DNA of 52,960 bases from Nitrosomonadales bacterium. Lineage in GTDB: Bacteria > Pseudomonadota > Gammaproteobacteria > Burkholderiales > Gallionellaceae. The stretch is from NCBI GenBank assembly GCA_016223025.1, contig JACRPU010000046.1:1-52960 (forward strand). Reading direction: 5' to 3'. The stretch's first letter is position 1; each line of letters begins with the position of its first letter. This document shows, one piece after another, positions 33,068 to 41,744 of this stretch. A program made the position numbers and the translations under genes. The notes under the pieces were generated by a model that saw only the letters and a list, made by a program, of their open reading frames with translations, made no database searches and was not told the DNA's origin.

Positions 33068-34656
33068 AACCCGGCCGCAACGACCCCTGCCCGTGCGGCA
33101 GCGGGAAAAAAACCAAGAAATGCTGCGGCGGCAATGAAGCAACGGCGCGGGACGCTCCCGCCCAGGCGGCAAAATCTGCCAGCCATAGCTTCAACGCGAC
33201 GAATGTGGCGACACCGTCGGAACCCCTGCTGAAGGCGGTTGCGCTGCATCAGGCCGGCCAACTGGACGAGGCCGCCGCCGCTTACCGTTCCCTGCTGAAA
33301 GAAAATCCCGGCAACAGCGACGCCTTGCATTATCTCGGGCTGATCGCATTCCGGAAAGAAGATTACCGGGAAGCCATCGCCCTGATCGGGTCGGCCATCA
33401 AAATCAACAGCAAAATTCCGGCATACCATTGCAATCTGGGAAACGCGCTCAAGGGAAACGGGCGGTTTGATTCCGCCATTGCCTCGTTTCGCGAAGCCGT
33501 GAGTCTCGATCCGGAATTTCAGGCCGCGTACAGCAATCTGGGGAATGCGCTCCTGGAACTGGAACGGTTCGACGAGGCGACAACCTGCTACCGGAAAGCG
33601 CTCGCGCTCAGGCCGGATTTTGCCGAGGCGCACTACAATCTGGGAAATGCATTCCTGGAGCAATACAAGCTGGATGACGCGATTGCAAGCTACGACAACG
33701 CGCTGGCGCTCAGGCCCGATTATGCGGCCGCCAGGCACAACAAAAGCAACGCGCTGCTTTGCGGCGGGGTTTCCCGTGCCGCGTGGCAATTGTACGAGTA
33801 TCGTTTGCCGTCCCCCGGCTACGCGCACCTGGCCGATTGCGGGCTGCCGCTTCTCGGAGAAAACGCCCCCGAAGGAAAAAAGATTCTGGTTCAGTGGGAG
33901 CAGCGTTTTGGCGACATGATTCAGATGATGCGCTATTTGCCCATGCTGGAACGGATCGCCGGCGAGTGCTGGTGGCAAATCGCGGAGCCGCTGCGCGAAC
34001 TGGTTGCAAGAAGCTACCCCGACCGCCGCATCATCGGCGTTACCGAATGCCCGCACAGTCTCGATTATCGCGTTCCGTTCACCAGTCTACCCCTCGCGCT
34101 CAAGACGTTTACCGAGGAGGCGATCCCGAAGGAGGTTCCCTATCTGGTTGCCGACCCGGGCAGGGTCGCGTTCTGGAAACAAAGATTGCGCCCCGATGCA
34201 TCCCCTTGCGTCGGCGTGATCTGGCGGGGCAACCCGAAACCGCCCGGCAGATCCGCCGACATCAACCATGTGATACCGCTGCTTGATGACAATCGCATAA
34301 CCTTTGTCACCCTGCAAAAGGATTTGCCGGAAAGCGAACGCGACTTGCTGGGAAAATACCGGAACGTCATTTCGCTGGATAAAGAGCTTGCCACCTTTGA
34401 TGACACGGCGTCGGTGATCGCCGCGCTGGACCTCGTCATCACGATTGATACCGCGATTGCGCATCTGGCCGGCGCGCTCGGCAAGCCCGCATGGGTGTTG
34501 TTGAAGTTCGGCGCCGATTGGCGCTGGCTGCGCGACCGCGAAGACAGCCCGTGGTACCCTTCCGCCCGGCTGTTCCGTCAGGCGGCGCCGGGAGACTGGG
34601 CCGGCGTGATGCAGCGCGTCCGGGCCACGCTTGAAAAAGAATGGTTGACGTTATAG
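33064..34656 (+). CDS. SEC-C / TPR / glycosyltransferase-9-like protein
   Basis: A 530-residue cytosolic protein with three parts. Residues 1-22 carry a SEC-C zinc motif (MKPGRNDPCPCGSGKKTKKC). About residues 50-230 have five or six TPRs (CNLGNALKGNGRFDSAIASF, YSNLGNALLELERFDEATTC, YNLGNAFLEQYKLDDAIASY). The C-terminal 280 residues look like a GT9/ADP-heptosyltransferase-like fold (ILVQWEQRFGDMIQMMRYLP, VGVIWRGNPKPPGRSADI, ALDLVITIDTAIAHLAGALG). The ATG overlaps the preceding stop (ATGA), so it is translated with the cytochromes. It could glycosylate a surface protein of the locus, but no substrate is evident. Confidence 0.85.
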   Translation: MKPGRNDPCPCGSGKKTKKCCGGNEATARDAPAQAAKSASHSFNATNVATPSEPLLKAVALHQAGQLDEAAAAYRSLLKENPGNSDALHYLGLIAFRKEDYREAIALIGSAIKINSKIPAYHCNLGNALKGNGRFDSAIASFREAVSLDPEFQAAYSNLGNALLELERFDEATTCYRKALALRPDFAEAHYNLGNAFLEQYKLDDAIASYDNALALRPDYAAARHNKSNALLCGGVSRAAWQLYEYRLPSPGYAHLADCGLPLLGENAPEGKKILVQWEQRFGDMIQMMRYLPMLERIAGECWWQIAEPLRELVARSYPDRRIIGVTECPHSLDYRVPFTSLPLALKTFTEEAIPKEVPYLVADPGRVAFWKQRLRPDASPCVGVIWRGNPKPPGRSADINHVIPLLDDNRITFVTLQKDLPESERDLLGKYRNVISLDKELATFDDTASVIAALDLVITIDTAIAHLAGALGKPAWVLLKFGADWRWLRDREDSPWYPSARLFRQAAPGDWAGVMQRVRATLEKEWLTL

Positions 34657-34660
34657 CCGG

Positions 34661-35395
34661 TCAGGCCGACAGGGGTTTCTCGGCAATCATGTTCAGGCTG
34701 AACGGCTCCCCTTTGTAGGTTTGCAGGCTCGTATCCTGAAACAATCCAAACTCCTTCACCTTTCTCGCATTCACATATCCCGTATGTTTGAGAAATTCGG
34801 CGAGAAACTCCTCGTTCAGGCCGATAAGGTGATAGTCATACCGGTCCCTGTGGCCCCCGAAAATGATGCGCATTACGCCAAACCGCTCATTGGCGGTCAT
34901 CCGGTCTTTTGCCAGCAGCCATCCGGCAAGAATGTCGAGATCGGGAACGCTGAGGTAAATTCTGCCGCCCGGAACAAGAACGCGGTTCCATTCCTTGAGC
35001 GCCTGCCCCAGCTCGCCCGTATAATCAAAGTGCTCGACCACATGGGAAGCGTAGATTTCGGCGAACGTGTTATCGGCAAACCGCGACAAATTGTTGGCGT
35101 TGCCGACGTGGTCAACATAGGGAGCGGGGTTTGCGTCCAGCACTTCCCACCCGTCGGATCTGACCTGTCCGCCTATGTGCAGCTTTCTGGGCGTTGGTGT
35201 AACTTTCTTTGGCATCAGGCAGTGCGCTCCATAACGGTTCAACCTATAAACTTCAATTGAGGGGTTCGTGGGTGCGAACTTGTTCCAGCGGAACACGACG
35301 GGCGAGGCGCTGATCCCGCCGATGCCCTCCATTATACGCGCCGTCAGTTCGGCAACGGAACCTTCCCTGATGTGGTGCGGGAAGGTCGGGGACAT
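34661..35395 (-). CDS. SAM-dependent methyltransferase (type 11-like)
   Basis: A protein of up to 244 residues. The methyltransferase fold starts at about residue 67 with LHIGGQVRSDGWEVLDA and continues with NNLSRFADNTFAEIYASHVV, EHFDYTGELGQALKEWNRVL and VPGGRIYLSVPDLDIL. The C-terminus (DRYDYHLIGLNEEFLAEFLK, GLFQDTS) matches predicted methyltransferases found with surface polysaccharide genes. The start is unsure: MPKKVTP at 35215 lies just before the domain, and the ATG at 35395 adds 60 residues that could also be genuine. It converges with the TPR-glycosyltransferase-like gene, four bases apart, which hints at a shared surface-modification role. Confidence 0.75.
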   Translation of the reverse strand: MSPTFPHHIREGSVAELTARIMEGIGGISASPVVFRWNKFAPTNPSIEVYRLNRYGAHCLMPKKVTPTPRKLHIGGQVRSDGWEVLDANPAPYVDHVGNANNLSRFADNTFAEIYASHVVEHFDYTGELGQALKEWNRVLVPGGRIYLSVPDLDILAGWLLAKDRMTANERFGVMRIIFGGHRDRYDYHLIGLNEEFLAEFLKHTGYVNARKVKEFGLFQDTSLQTYKGEPFSLNMIAEKPLSA

Positions 35396-35618
35396 CTTCG
35401 AGAAAGCGCATTCGATCAGGCTGCGCCAGGAGACCGATACTTAAAATCGCGCAAATCAACCCGCGGCAAGCGCATGTGATAGTGTCACGCCGAATTTCCG
35501 CCCGCAGCGGGCGGTAAGCCGGACAAACATTGAACCCGGCAACCCAATGCTTGTGAAGGCACAGCCTTTCGCCCGCCGGGTTTTTCGAACTGCAAAACCC
35601 CTGCCCCGGCCTACCTGT

Positions 35619-35624
35619 TAAAAT
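35619..35624 (+). promoter_or_regulatory. Putative -10 element of trpC promoter
   Basis: TAAAAT, preceded by TGT (extended -10 like), 29 bases before the trpC ATG. The string TAAAATGCGCGCCTT is identical to that before glyA. The region between 35396 and here also contains a perfect CCGCCCGC-A-GCGGGCGG palindrome at 35498-35514. Confidence 0.4.
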
Positions 35625-35652
35625 GCGCGCCTTGATTCGAACGCGCCCCCGC

Positions 35653-36447
35653 ATGTCCGACATTCTGAAAAAAATACTCGCCGTTAAAGCGCGGGAAGTG
35701 GCTGCCGCACAGGCGGCAATGCCTTTGGCGCAAATCCGCGCCGAGGCGGGACGGGCTGCGGCGGCGCGCGATTTTGTCGGCGCGATTTGCGCCAGAATTG
35801 CCGCAGGCCAGGCCGCCGTAATCGCGGAAATCAAGAAGGCCAGCCCGAGCAAGGGGGTATTGCGCGCCGATTTCCACCCCGCCAGAATCGCCGCCAGCTA
35901 CGCGCAACACGGCGCGGCGTGTTTGTCGGTGCTGACCGACGAGCAATTCTTCCAGGGCAGCGCGGAATACCTGAAGCAGGCGCGCGCCGCATGTACGCTG
36001 CCGGTGCTGCGCAAGGATTTCATGGTGGATGCCTATCAGGTTTACCAGGCGCGCGCGATGGGGGCGGATGCCATCCTGCTGATTGCTGCTGCGCTGAGCG
36101 CAAAACAGATGCGGGAGCTTGAAGCGCTGGCGCACGGCCTCGGCATGGCCGTGCTGGTAGAAGTGCATGATGGGGGGGAACTGGACGCAGCCTTGCAATT
36201 GAAAACTCCGCTCATCGGCGTGAACAACCGCAATCTGCGCACTTTCGAGGTGAACCTGCAAACCACACTGGATTTGCTGCCGCGTATTCCGGCAGACCGG
36301 GTCACCGTAACCGAGAGCGGCATTCTGCGGGCGGCAGATGTGCAACTGATGCGCGGGAGGGCCGTGCATGCCTTCCTGGTAGGGGAAGCATTCATGCGCG
36401 CGACCGACCCCGGGGCGGAGCTCGCAAGGGTATTTGCGCTGGGGTAA
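35653..36447 (+). CDS. trpC: Indole-3-glycerol phosphate synthase
   Basis: Closes the indole ring of tryptophan precursor from carboxyphenylamino-deoxyribulose phosphate. The 264-residue TIM barrel has the family landmarks: [19 protein letters not shown] (catalytic Lys/Glu), [60 protein letters not shown] and VTESGIL. ATG 35653 (MSDILKKIL) is the usual start; an earlier in-frame ATG at 35623 lies inside the promoter-like string. In many betaproteobacteria trpC follows trpE/G/D, but here it stands alone. Confidence 0.96.
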   Translation: MSDILKKILAVKAREVAAAQAAMPLAQIRAEAGRAAAARDFVGAICARIAAGQAAVIAEIKKASPSKGVLRADFHPARIAASYAQHGAACLSVLTDEQFFQGSAEYLKQARAACTLPVLRKDFMVDAYQVYQARAMGADAILLIAAALSAKQMRELEALAHGLGMAVLVEVHDGGELDAALQLKTPLIGVNNRNLRTFEVNLQTTLDLLPRIPADRVTVTESGILRAADVQLMRGRAVHAFLVGEAFMRATDPGAELARVFALG

Positions 36448-36490
36448 CCGCTTGCGCCGGGCGCGCCAAAGCCGGTGAAAACCTTTGGTG

Positions 36491-37456
36491 CTACTTGCCT
36501 CCGGCCCCGTCTTCCGCCAGCCTGTCCATGCTCAACAGAATGGTGTTGACCATGTCTTCTTCGACATCAATTACTTTTTTCTGCTGGTTGGTTCTGGCAA
36601 AGTACGCTCTCCTCGCCCGGTCTTTGTCGCCGAAGGTAAGTATGTAGGGCGTTTCTTTTTTCTCCTGGTATACCGTCAATTGCAGCATCGGTGAGGACAG
36701 GCCAAACGGCGCCAGGTCGGTCGGGTTTTCGTCGGCGAACGCCTTGATTTCCCCGTTTTTTATCACGTAGAGGAGTTCCAGCACTTTGGCCATGGAAGCC
36801 ATTTCTTTCGTCGGTTCAAGCAGATTCCATTTTCCCTGATCCTGCTCGACGACCACTCTGCGCCCATCCTTTTTCACGATTTCGAGCCGCCGCATCTTTA
36901 CGGGGTCGAAATCAAAAATGGTTTTGTCCCGCAGCGCGTAGGCGTCCTTGCTCGCTTCTTTCTTGAGATCGGAATGTACGCGGTACACCTCCGGCCTCCC
37001 CTTGAACATGGCATACGCCACATTGTTGGTAGGCCCCCTTTCTCCGAAAACAATGACAGTTTCCCCATTTGCGGACTTCACTCCCATTTCAACCTCGGGG
37101 TCACCCAGCCCGAGCTCGACCAGTTTGGCATTCTCGACTTTTTCAAACAGCACCGCATCCTTTCTGGACGTGACGACGTTTGTCAATAACTTTTCTATCG
37201 CCCTGGCATCCCCTTTTGCGCTTATCGGGTGTACCACCTGCCATCCGTCTTTCTCCCGAACCACCTTGATCTGACGGTTTTCCTTGAGGAAATTGATCCG
37301 GAATTCCGAGACATCCTTCACGGCAGTAGGCAGCAGTTTTAACTGCTCTTCCTTTAACTGTTTAACCGCCTCTTCCTTCTTGTCGAAGAAAAAGAATGCG
37401 CCGCTCAGTGCGATCAACACGATAAACCAGAAGAGGGTCTTCCTGGTAAAGTTCAC
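36491..37456 (-). CDS. DUF4340 protein of a Gld-type ABC cluster
   Basis: A 321-residue protein with one N-terminal membrane helix (LFWFIVLIALSGAFFFF, residues 8-24) and a large extracytoplasmic domain of DUF4340 type with repeated beta-rich units (VVREKDGWQVVHPISAKGDA, VVEQDQGKWNLLEPTKEMAS, LTFGDKDRARRAYFARTNQ). DUF4340 genes typically follow GldA/GldF/GldG-like ABC genes, as here; its start overlaps the GldG-like stop by four bases. The cargo of these transporters is not known outside gliding bacteria. Confidence 0.85.
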   Translation of the reverse strand: MNFTRKTLFWFIVLIALSGAFFFFDKKEEAVKQLKEEQLKLLPTAVKDVSEFRINFLKENRQIKVVREKDGWQVVHPISAKGDARAIEKLLTNVVTSRKDAVLFEKVENAKLVELGLGDPEVEMGVKSANGETVIVFGERGPTNNVAYAMFKGRPEVYRVHSDLKKEASKDAYALRDKTIFDFDPVKMRRLEIVKKDGRRVVVEQDQGKWNLLEPTKEMASMAKVLELLYVIKNGEIKAFADENPTDLAPFGLSSPMLQLTVYQEKKETPYILTFGDKDRARRAYFARTNQQKKVIDVEEDMVNTILLSMDRLAEDGAGGK

Positions 37457-39342
37457 GCGCCCCGCCTTCTTCTGGCGGTTATACCCAGACCCGTCACCAA
37501 CAGCAGCGAGGGCACAATCACCACGGAAAGCCAGAAAACAGTTTTGCCCTGAACGGGGGTCATCAGGAGGGGCGTAAGGCCCGGTTCCTTTTTCCTTACC
37601 GATATCAAAACATGCTCCTCTGCCAGCCAGTTAAGCATGTTCAGGAGAAAATCCTTGTTTCCTGCCTTCATGAACTTGTTGCTTGCGAAATCCGAATCTC
37701 CCACGACCAGAAATTTACCCCAGGTTTTAAGGCTATCCTGCTCTGCCCCGGCTTTAATGTCCTTGGTTTTATTGTCCCCCAGGCTTACCTCCACCGCGGT
37801 GACTGCCACCACACTGATGGGGCCGCGTTTGTGCTTGCCAGCGTTAAATTCCTCGTCTTCCCTGGTAAGCTTCTTTATATCGCTGGTCACCGCCCAGCTC
37901 TTGTCGCTGGTTTTGGCGAGGTCGTAGCTTCCCTTGGCGGGATCTTCCTTTATATGGACAGAACGGGCAAACGGGAAAAAAGTAAACTGTTCAAATTCGC
38001 GGGTGACAGGGTGATTCTTGTCATATTGAACCACCACGGGTATGGCGATACTGCTGCCCGAAACCTGGCTCGTCTTATCGAAAATGAGGTCGTTGCCGAG
38101 CTCGAAGCCGAACCCGCCCAGATAGCCTGCGATCTTTGGCAATCCGCCCGGATCAACCATAAAGAGCGCCCGCCCGCCTTTTCTTACGAACGCGGTTATC
38201 TTGTCCAGCTCGGATGGCAAATAGTCCGCTTCGGGGCCGCTTACCACCAGTACGGCAGCATCTTCCGGCACCTTTTCCACATTGACCAATGCCAGGTCGC
38301 GCACCTGGTGGTTTTCCCTCTCGATCGCTTCTTTGACATAGGAATAACCATTTTCCTCCTTGCTGTCGATGCGCTTCTCGCCGTGCCCGGAAACAAAATA
38401 GAAAACCTTGATGTCTTTACTGAGCAGCTTCAGCAGGGAATTGGTGAGCCTGTTTTCAGATTCGGTGCCCTCGACAATCTCTTTCTTGTCGCCATGCTTT
38501 AATATCGTCGTTCTGTAAGACGTAATTTCATACTTTGCCGTTTCTATCGGATCCCTGTCCGGGTCCACGAAGCGGAAGCTGAATTTTGGCGAGTGGTAGG
38601 AATATTCGCTCAACAGGTCGGACATCGCCTGTCTCGTCCTCTGGTCGCCGCGATAGAAGGCGATCGCCTCGACATCCTCTTTCAGCGCCTTTAATATCTT
38701 GACCGTATGGGCAGAGAGGGTATACCGGTTGTCCTGTGTCAAGTCGACTCTCACCTTGTATTTGACCGACATGCCAGCGATGAGCGCGATGATCACAAAA
38801 AACACCAGGCTCATGACCGCCGTATTAAATGCGTACTTGGTGGAACGCTTGGTGATGAATTCCCTGATTTCCGGGAAATAGGTATAGAAAAACAGCAGCA
38901 GTACCAGAAGCCCGAACCAGATCAGCGACAACGGCAGATTGCCCATCTCGCCAGTTATCGCATAAGTGATCCCCCCTGCTATCAGCAGAAAAACGGCCAG
39001 CAGTCCCATTGGCGCAAACAATCCCTTGGCTGCCCCCTTATTATTAGGGGGCGCATCATTCTTTGGGCGACCGGAAGCCCGCGATTGCTTTGATTGATTG
39101 TTAGACGTAACGACACCATCATCACTTTCGACGAGTGTTGCGTCATATCCCGCCCGCTTCACAGGATCTGAAAGCACTTCATACGCGCCGTTAATTTCTT
39201 TTAGGTGTTTTTCTGCGTCTTGGTTATTTGGATTTTTGTCTGGGTGGTAACGCTGGACAAGGCTCTTGTACGCTGCCCTAATAGTTTCAGGATCAGCGTT
39301 TCGGTTGACTTGCAGCACATCGTATAAGTTTTTCTTAGTCAT
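37453..39342 (-). CDS. J-domain fused to GldG-like ABC accessory protein
   Basis: A 629-residue fusion. Residues 1-70 are a clear DnaJ domain: NLYDVLQVNRNADPETIRAA, with the invariant HPD in RYHPDKNPN and a final helix (LKEINGAYEVLSDP). A hydrophilic linker (about 72-108) leads to three membrane helices, then a GldG-type extracytoplasmic domain (VDLTQDNRYTLSAHTVKIL, VFYFVSGHGEKRI, LVVSGPEADYLPSELDKITA, GRALFMVDPGGLPKIAGYLG) and a last helix with a basic end. Translation is continuous with no stop or shift. The J-domain would face the cytosol and could recruit DnaK to the transporter. The gene lies between the permease and DUF4340 genes. Confidence 0.9.
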   Translation of the reverse strand: MTKKNLYDVLQVNRNADPETIRAAYKSLVQRYHPDKNPNNQDAEKHLKEINGAYEVLSDPVKRAGYDATLVESDDGVVTSNNQSKQSRASGRPKNDAPPNNKGAAKGLFAPMGLLAVFLLIAGGITYAITGEMGNLPLSLIWFGLLVLLLFFYTYFPEIREFITKRSTKYAFNTAVMSLVFFVIIALIAGMSVKYKVRVDLTQDNRYTLSAHTVKILKALKEDVEAIAFYRGDQRTRQAMSDLLSEYSYHSPKFSFRFVDPDRDPIETAKYEITSYRTTILKHGDKKEIVEGTESENRLTNSLLKLLSKDIKVFYFVSGHGEKRIDSKEENGYSYVKEAIERENHQVRDLALVNVEKVPEDAAVLVVSGPEADYLPSELDKITAFVRKGGRALFMVDPGGLPKIAGYLGGFGFELGNDLIFDKTSQVSGSSIAIPVVVQYDKNHPVTREFEQFTFFPFARSVHIKEDPAKGSYDLAKTSDKSWAVTSDIKKLTREDEEFNAGKHKRGPISVVAVTAVEVSLGDNKTKDIKAGAEQDSLKTWGKFLVVGDSDFASNKFMKAGNKDFLLNMLNWLAEEHVLISVRKKEPGLTPLLMTPVQGKTVFWLSVVIVPSLLLVTGLGITARRRRGA

Positions 39343-39378
39343 TGATGTTGCCTATCGATTGAAGGGGTTTAGCTTTCA

Positions 39379-40161
39379 TTATCTCCACCTCTTCGTTTCC
39401 AGACTCCTGAGAGTAAAGAACAGGAACAGCACGATGAAACAAAGGTAGTAAATGATGTCCGCCGAATCCACGACCCCTTTCGACATGCTTTCAATATGCT
39501 CGTTAATCGAAAGATAGCTGAGGAATCGGCCCAGCCCGGCAGATACCAGCGGGGCGGAATAGCTTATCAGCCAGAAAAAGAACAGCATGGCAAAGGATAT
39601 TGAAGCGGAGACGATCTGGTTTTCCGTCAGCGACGAAGTAAAAAGCCCCAGGGAGATGGCTGATGCCCCCAGCAGAACAAGCCCCAGATAACCCGTCCAT
39701 ATCGGCACCACTTCCGGTTCACCCAGCACAACGAGAAGGACGGGGTAAGTAGCTGTCAGCAATATCATGGTCAGCACGACCACGAGGCAGGCCAGATATT
39801 TCCCCAGCACTACGTCAATATCATTGATCGGGAAGGTCAGAAGCAGTTCGATCGTGCCGGTCTTCTTCTCTTCGGCCAGGAGCCTCATGGTCAACAGCGG
39901 CGTCATCATCAGCAGAATAATGCCAATAGTTCCAAACAGCGGCCTTATTACCGTCTCGTTGATATTCAACAACTGGTATTGCTTTGCCAGCATGGGGTCG
40001 GACTGCGCCTGATAACTGACGATCGAAAAGGTGGCGGTGAGGTTATAGAAGAAATAACCCGTCATCAGCAAAAACATGATGATCACTATGTAAACCGTAA
40101 GCGAGCTGAAATAGGATCTCAGTTCCCTGTTGAGGATAAGGCTGACATTCCTGATATTCAT
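39379..40161 (-). CDS. ABC-2 type permease, GldF-like
   Basis: A 260-residue integral membrane protein with six hydrophobic helices (for example VYIVIIMFLLMTGYFFYNL, IGIILLMMTPLLTMRL, YLGLVLLGASAISLGLF). The cytosolic segment TMRLLAEEKKTGTIELLLTF is the conserved E-loop-like coupling region of ABC-2 exporters. It overlaps the ATPase stop by four bases and precedes the J-domain/GldG gene by 36 bases. With those proteins it should form an exporter of the Gld/ copper- or polymer-linked ABC-2 group. Confidence 0.9.
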   Translation of the reverse strand: MNIRNVSLILNRELRSYFSSLTVYIVIIMFLLMTGYFFYNLTATFSIVSYQAQSDPMLAKQYQLLNINETVIRPLFGTIGIILLMMTPLLTMRLLAEEKKTGTIELLLTFPINDIDVVLGKYLACLVVVLTMILLTATYPVLLVVLGEPEVVPIWTGYLGLVLLGASAISLGLFTSSLTENQIVSASISFAMLFFFWLISYSAPLVSAGLGRFLSYLSINEHIESMSKGVVDSADIIYYLCFIVLFLFFTLRSLETKRWR

Positions 40162-41090
40162 GCCTCTTCCTTTGTGACCAGCTTGATAAAAATATCTTCC
40201 AGGCTAACTTCAAGAAGGCGCATTTCCACAAGCTCAAATCTGTTTCTTTCAATCATGGCCTGGATGCTTTGCCTTCCCTGTTTCTCGTCTTCAAGCACGA
40301 CAATAAATACATTGCCATCGCCTGACGCAGGCTCTCTTTCTGCTCCTTTAATGCCACCCACGCGGGAAAGTTCCTGCTCGATCGTCTGCGCATTACCGTT
40401 GATGCGTAATAACATTCTTTTTGCGCTATCCGTTGCAAGGTTCTCCGGCCTGTCTTCCGCCACCACTTTTCCCTTGTTGATAATGATTACCCTGCCGCAC
40501 AGGATGCTGACTTCCGGGAGAATGTGGGTGCTCAGAATAACGGTGTGCTTGCCCGCCAGATCCTTGATCAGATTTCTGATCTCCTTGATCTGCTTCGGGT
40601 CAAGCCCTACCGTAGGCTCGTCGAGAATCAAAACCTCCGGGTCGTTGACCAATGCCTGCGCAATGCCGACCCTTTGCCTGTATCCCCCGGAGATCGTGCT
40701 GATCAACTTGCCGGAAACATCGCCGAGGCCGCAATCATCCATGACCTTGGCGGCTTTTCGGTTGACCTCTTTGGCGGGCGTTCCCTTGATGGCCGCCACA
40801 AAACGAAGATAGTCATCCACCTTCATGTCTTCGTAAAGCGGGACTCTCTGCGGGAGGTAGCCAATCCTTTTGCGCACGTTCAGGGAGTCTTCGAAGCAGT
40901 TGTAACCCGCCACGATGGCTTTTCCTCTGGTGGGGGGAAAGAAGCAGGTCAGGATGCGCATGACCGTGGTTTTCCCTGCCCCGTTGGGGCCCAGAAAACC
41001 AAGAATCTCGCCTTTCTCTACCGTGAAGCTGATGTTGTCAATGGCGCGGAACTCGCCATAGTCTTTGGTTAAATTTTCGACTTCGATCAT
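40158..41090 (-). CDS. ABC transporter ATP-binding protein, GldA-like
   Basis: A 310-residue ATPase. It contains Walker A GPNGAGKTTVMR, Q-loop YLPQRVPLYEDMKV, signature TISGGYRQRVGIAQAL, Walker B VLILDEPTVGLDP and switch His ILSTHILPEV. The C-terminal 80 residues are the DUF4162-like extension typical of exporters. First gene of the minus-strand cluster; the AT-rich leader at 41091-41230 probably holds its promoter. It couples ATP hydrolysis to the GldF-like permease. Confidence 0.93.
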   Translation of the reverse strand: MIEVENLTKDYGEFRAIDNISFTVEKGEILGFLGPNGAGKTTVMRILTCFFPPTRGKAIVAGYNCFEDSLNVRKRIGYLPQRVPLYEDMKVDDYLRFVAAIKGTPAKEVNRKAAKVMDDCGLGDVSGKLISTISGGYRQRVGIAQALVNDPEVLILDEPTVGLDPKQIKEIRNLIKDLAGKHTVILSTHILPEVSILCGRVIIINKGKVVAEDRPENLATDSAKRMLLRINGNAQTIEQELSRVGGIKGAEREPASGDGNVFIVVLEDEKQGRQSIQAMIERNRFELVEMRLLEVSLEDIFIKLVTKEEA

Positions 41091-41149
41091 CGCGTTGCTG
41101 TACCGGTTGCTGTTTTTTTGATGATAACCGTATTAGCCATTATCCCGCA

Positions 41150-41183
41150 ACGCTGATTGTCAAAGCACGCTGATTGTCAAAGC
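41150..41183. repeat. 17-bp direct tandem repeat upstream of the ABC cluster
   Basis: ACGCTGATTGTCAAAGC occurs twice head to tail (41150-41166 and 41167-41183), about 60-90 bases upstream of the GldA-like start. It might be a pair of operator sites or a simple duplication. Confidence 0.7.
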
Positions 41184-41321
41184 CTCAGGGTAAATTTGTT
41201 CTTCAAATATTTATGTTTAAAATCAACAAAGGGGGCTCGCTAGTGGTTACATCAGACGATAAAGCTGCCTGCCCACCCTTCTATGATTTTCTTGAGAACA
41301 AATTTACCCCGGTCAAAGCAT

Positions 41322-41726
41322 TTATGCGCCATACCGCTTCCGCCACGACTTCGCGGTGAGCTTTTCGACGGCAGTCTCATAGTGCGCCAGTTTGGCTTTG
41401 CCGAGATCGTGGTCTTCCAGCTTGAGCACATCAAAAATGTGTTCGGCCAGAACACAGCCGATGGCATGCAGCGCATCGTGGCGCGACAGGCCACCATCCT
41501 TCAGGCGGGCCATGCCCCGAACAACATACCCAACCCCCTCGGCAATCTGGTTTTCCACGACGGCATGGATCGTTGCATGAATATCGGGTTCGGGTAGTTT
41601 GATCCGCGCAGCCAGGTGATAATCCAATGCCAGAATTATTCGCTCCTGCTCATCCAGCGCGAGCCACTCCGCCGGATCGGGCGGGGTTTGCGGATCATAT
41701 ATTTCCATGATGTCCCCTTTCGACAA
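41322..41726 (-). CDS. Conserved hypothetical protein (DUF1841-like)
   Basis: A 134-residue soluble protein, mostly helical, with the pattern PAEWLALDEQERIILALDYH, IHATIHAVVENQIAEG and RHDALHAIGCVLAEHIFD. The paired histidine-containing helices recall DUF1841 proteins, but the match is by memory of the pattern only. No catalytic motif is certain. An ATG six codons in (41708) is an alternative start. It follows pyrC by 18 bases on the same strand, so it may share its transcript. Confidence 0.7.
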   Translation of the reverse strand: MSKGDIMEIYDPQTPPDPAEWLALDEQERIILALDYHLAARIKLPEPDIHATIHAVVENQIAEGVGYVVRGMARLKDGGLSRHDALHAIGCVLAEHIFDVLKLEDHDLGKAKLAHYETAVEKLTAKSWRKRYGA

Positions 41727-41744
41727 AGCTCTGCGCCCCGCCGG

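Noticed and set aside
36491-41090. Calling the ABC cluster a gliding-motility system
   Set aside because: Gld-type ABC genes with DUF4340 occur in many non-gliding bacteria and no other gliding genes are present here.
41174-41359. A 61-codon plus-strand frame after the 17-mer repeat
   Set aside because: It needs a TTG start, has no ribosome binding site, overlaps the 3' end of the opposing hypothetical gene and resembles nothing known.
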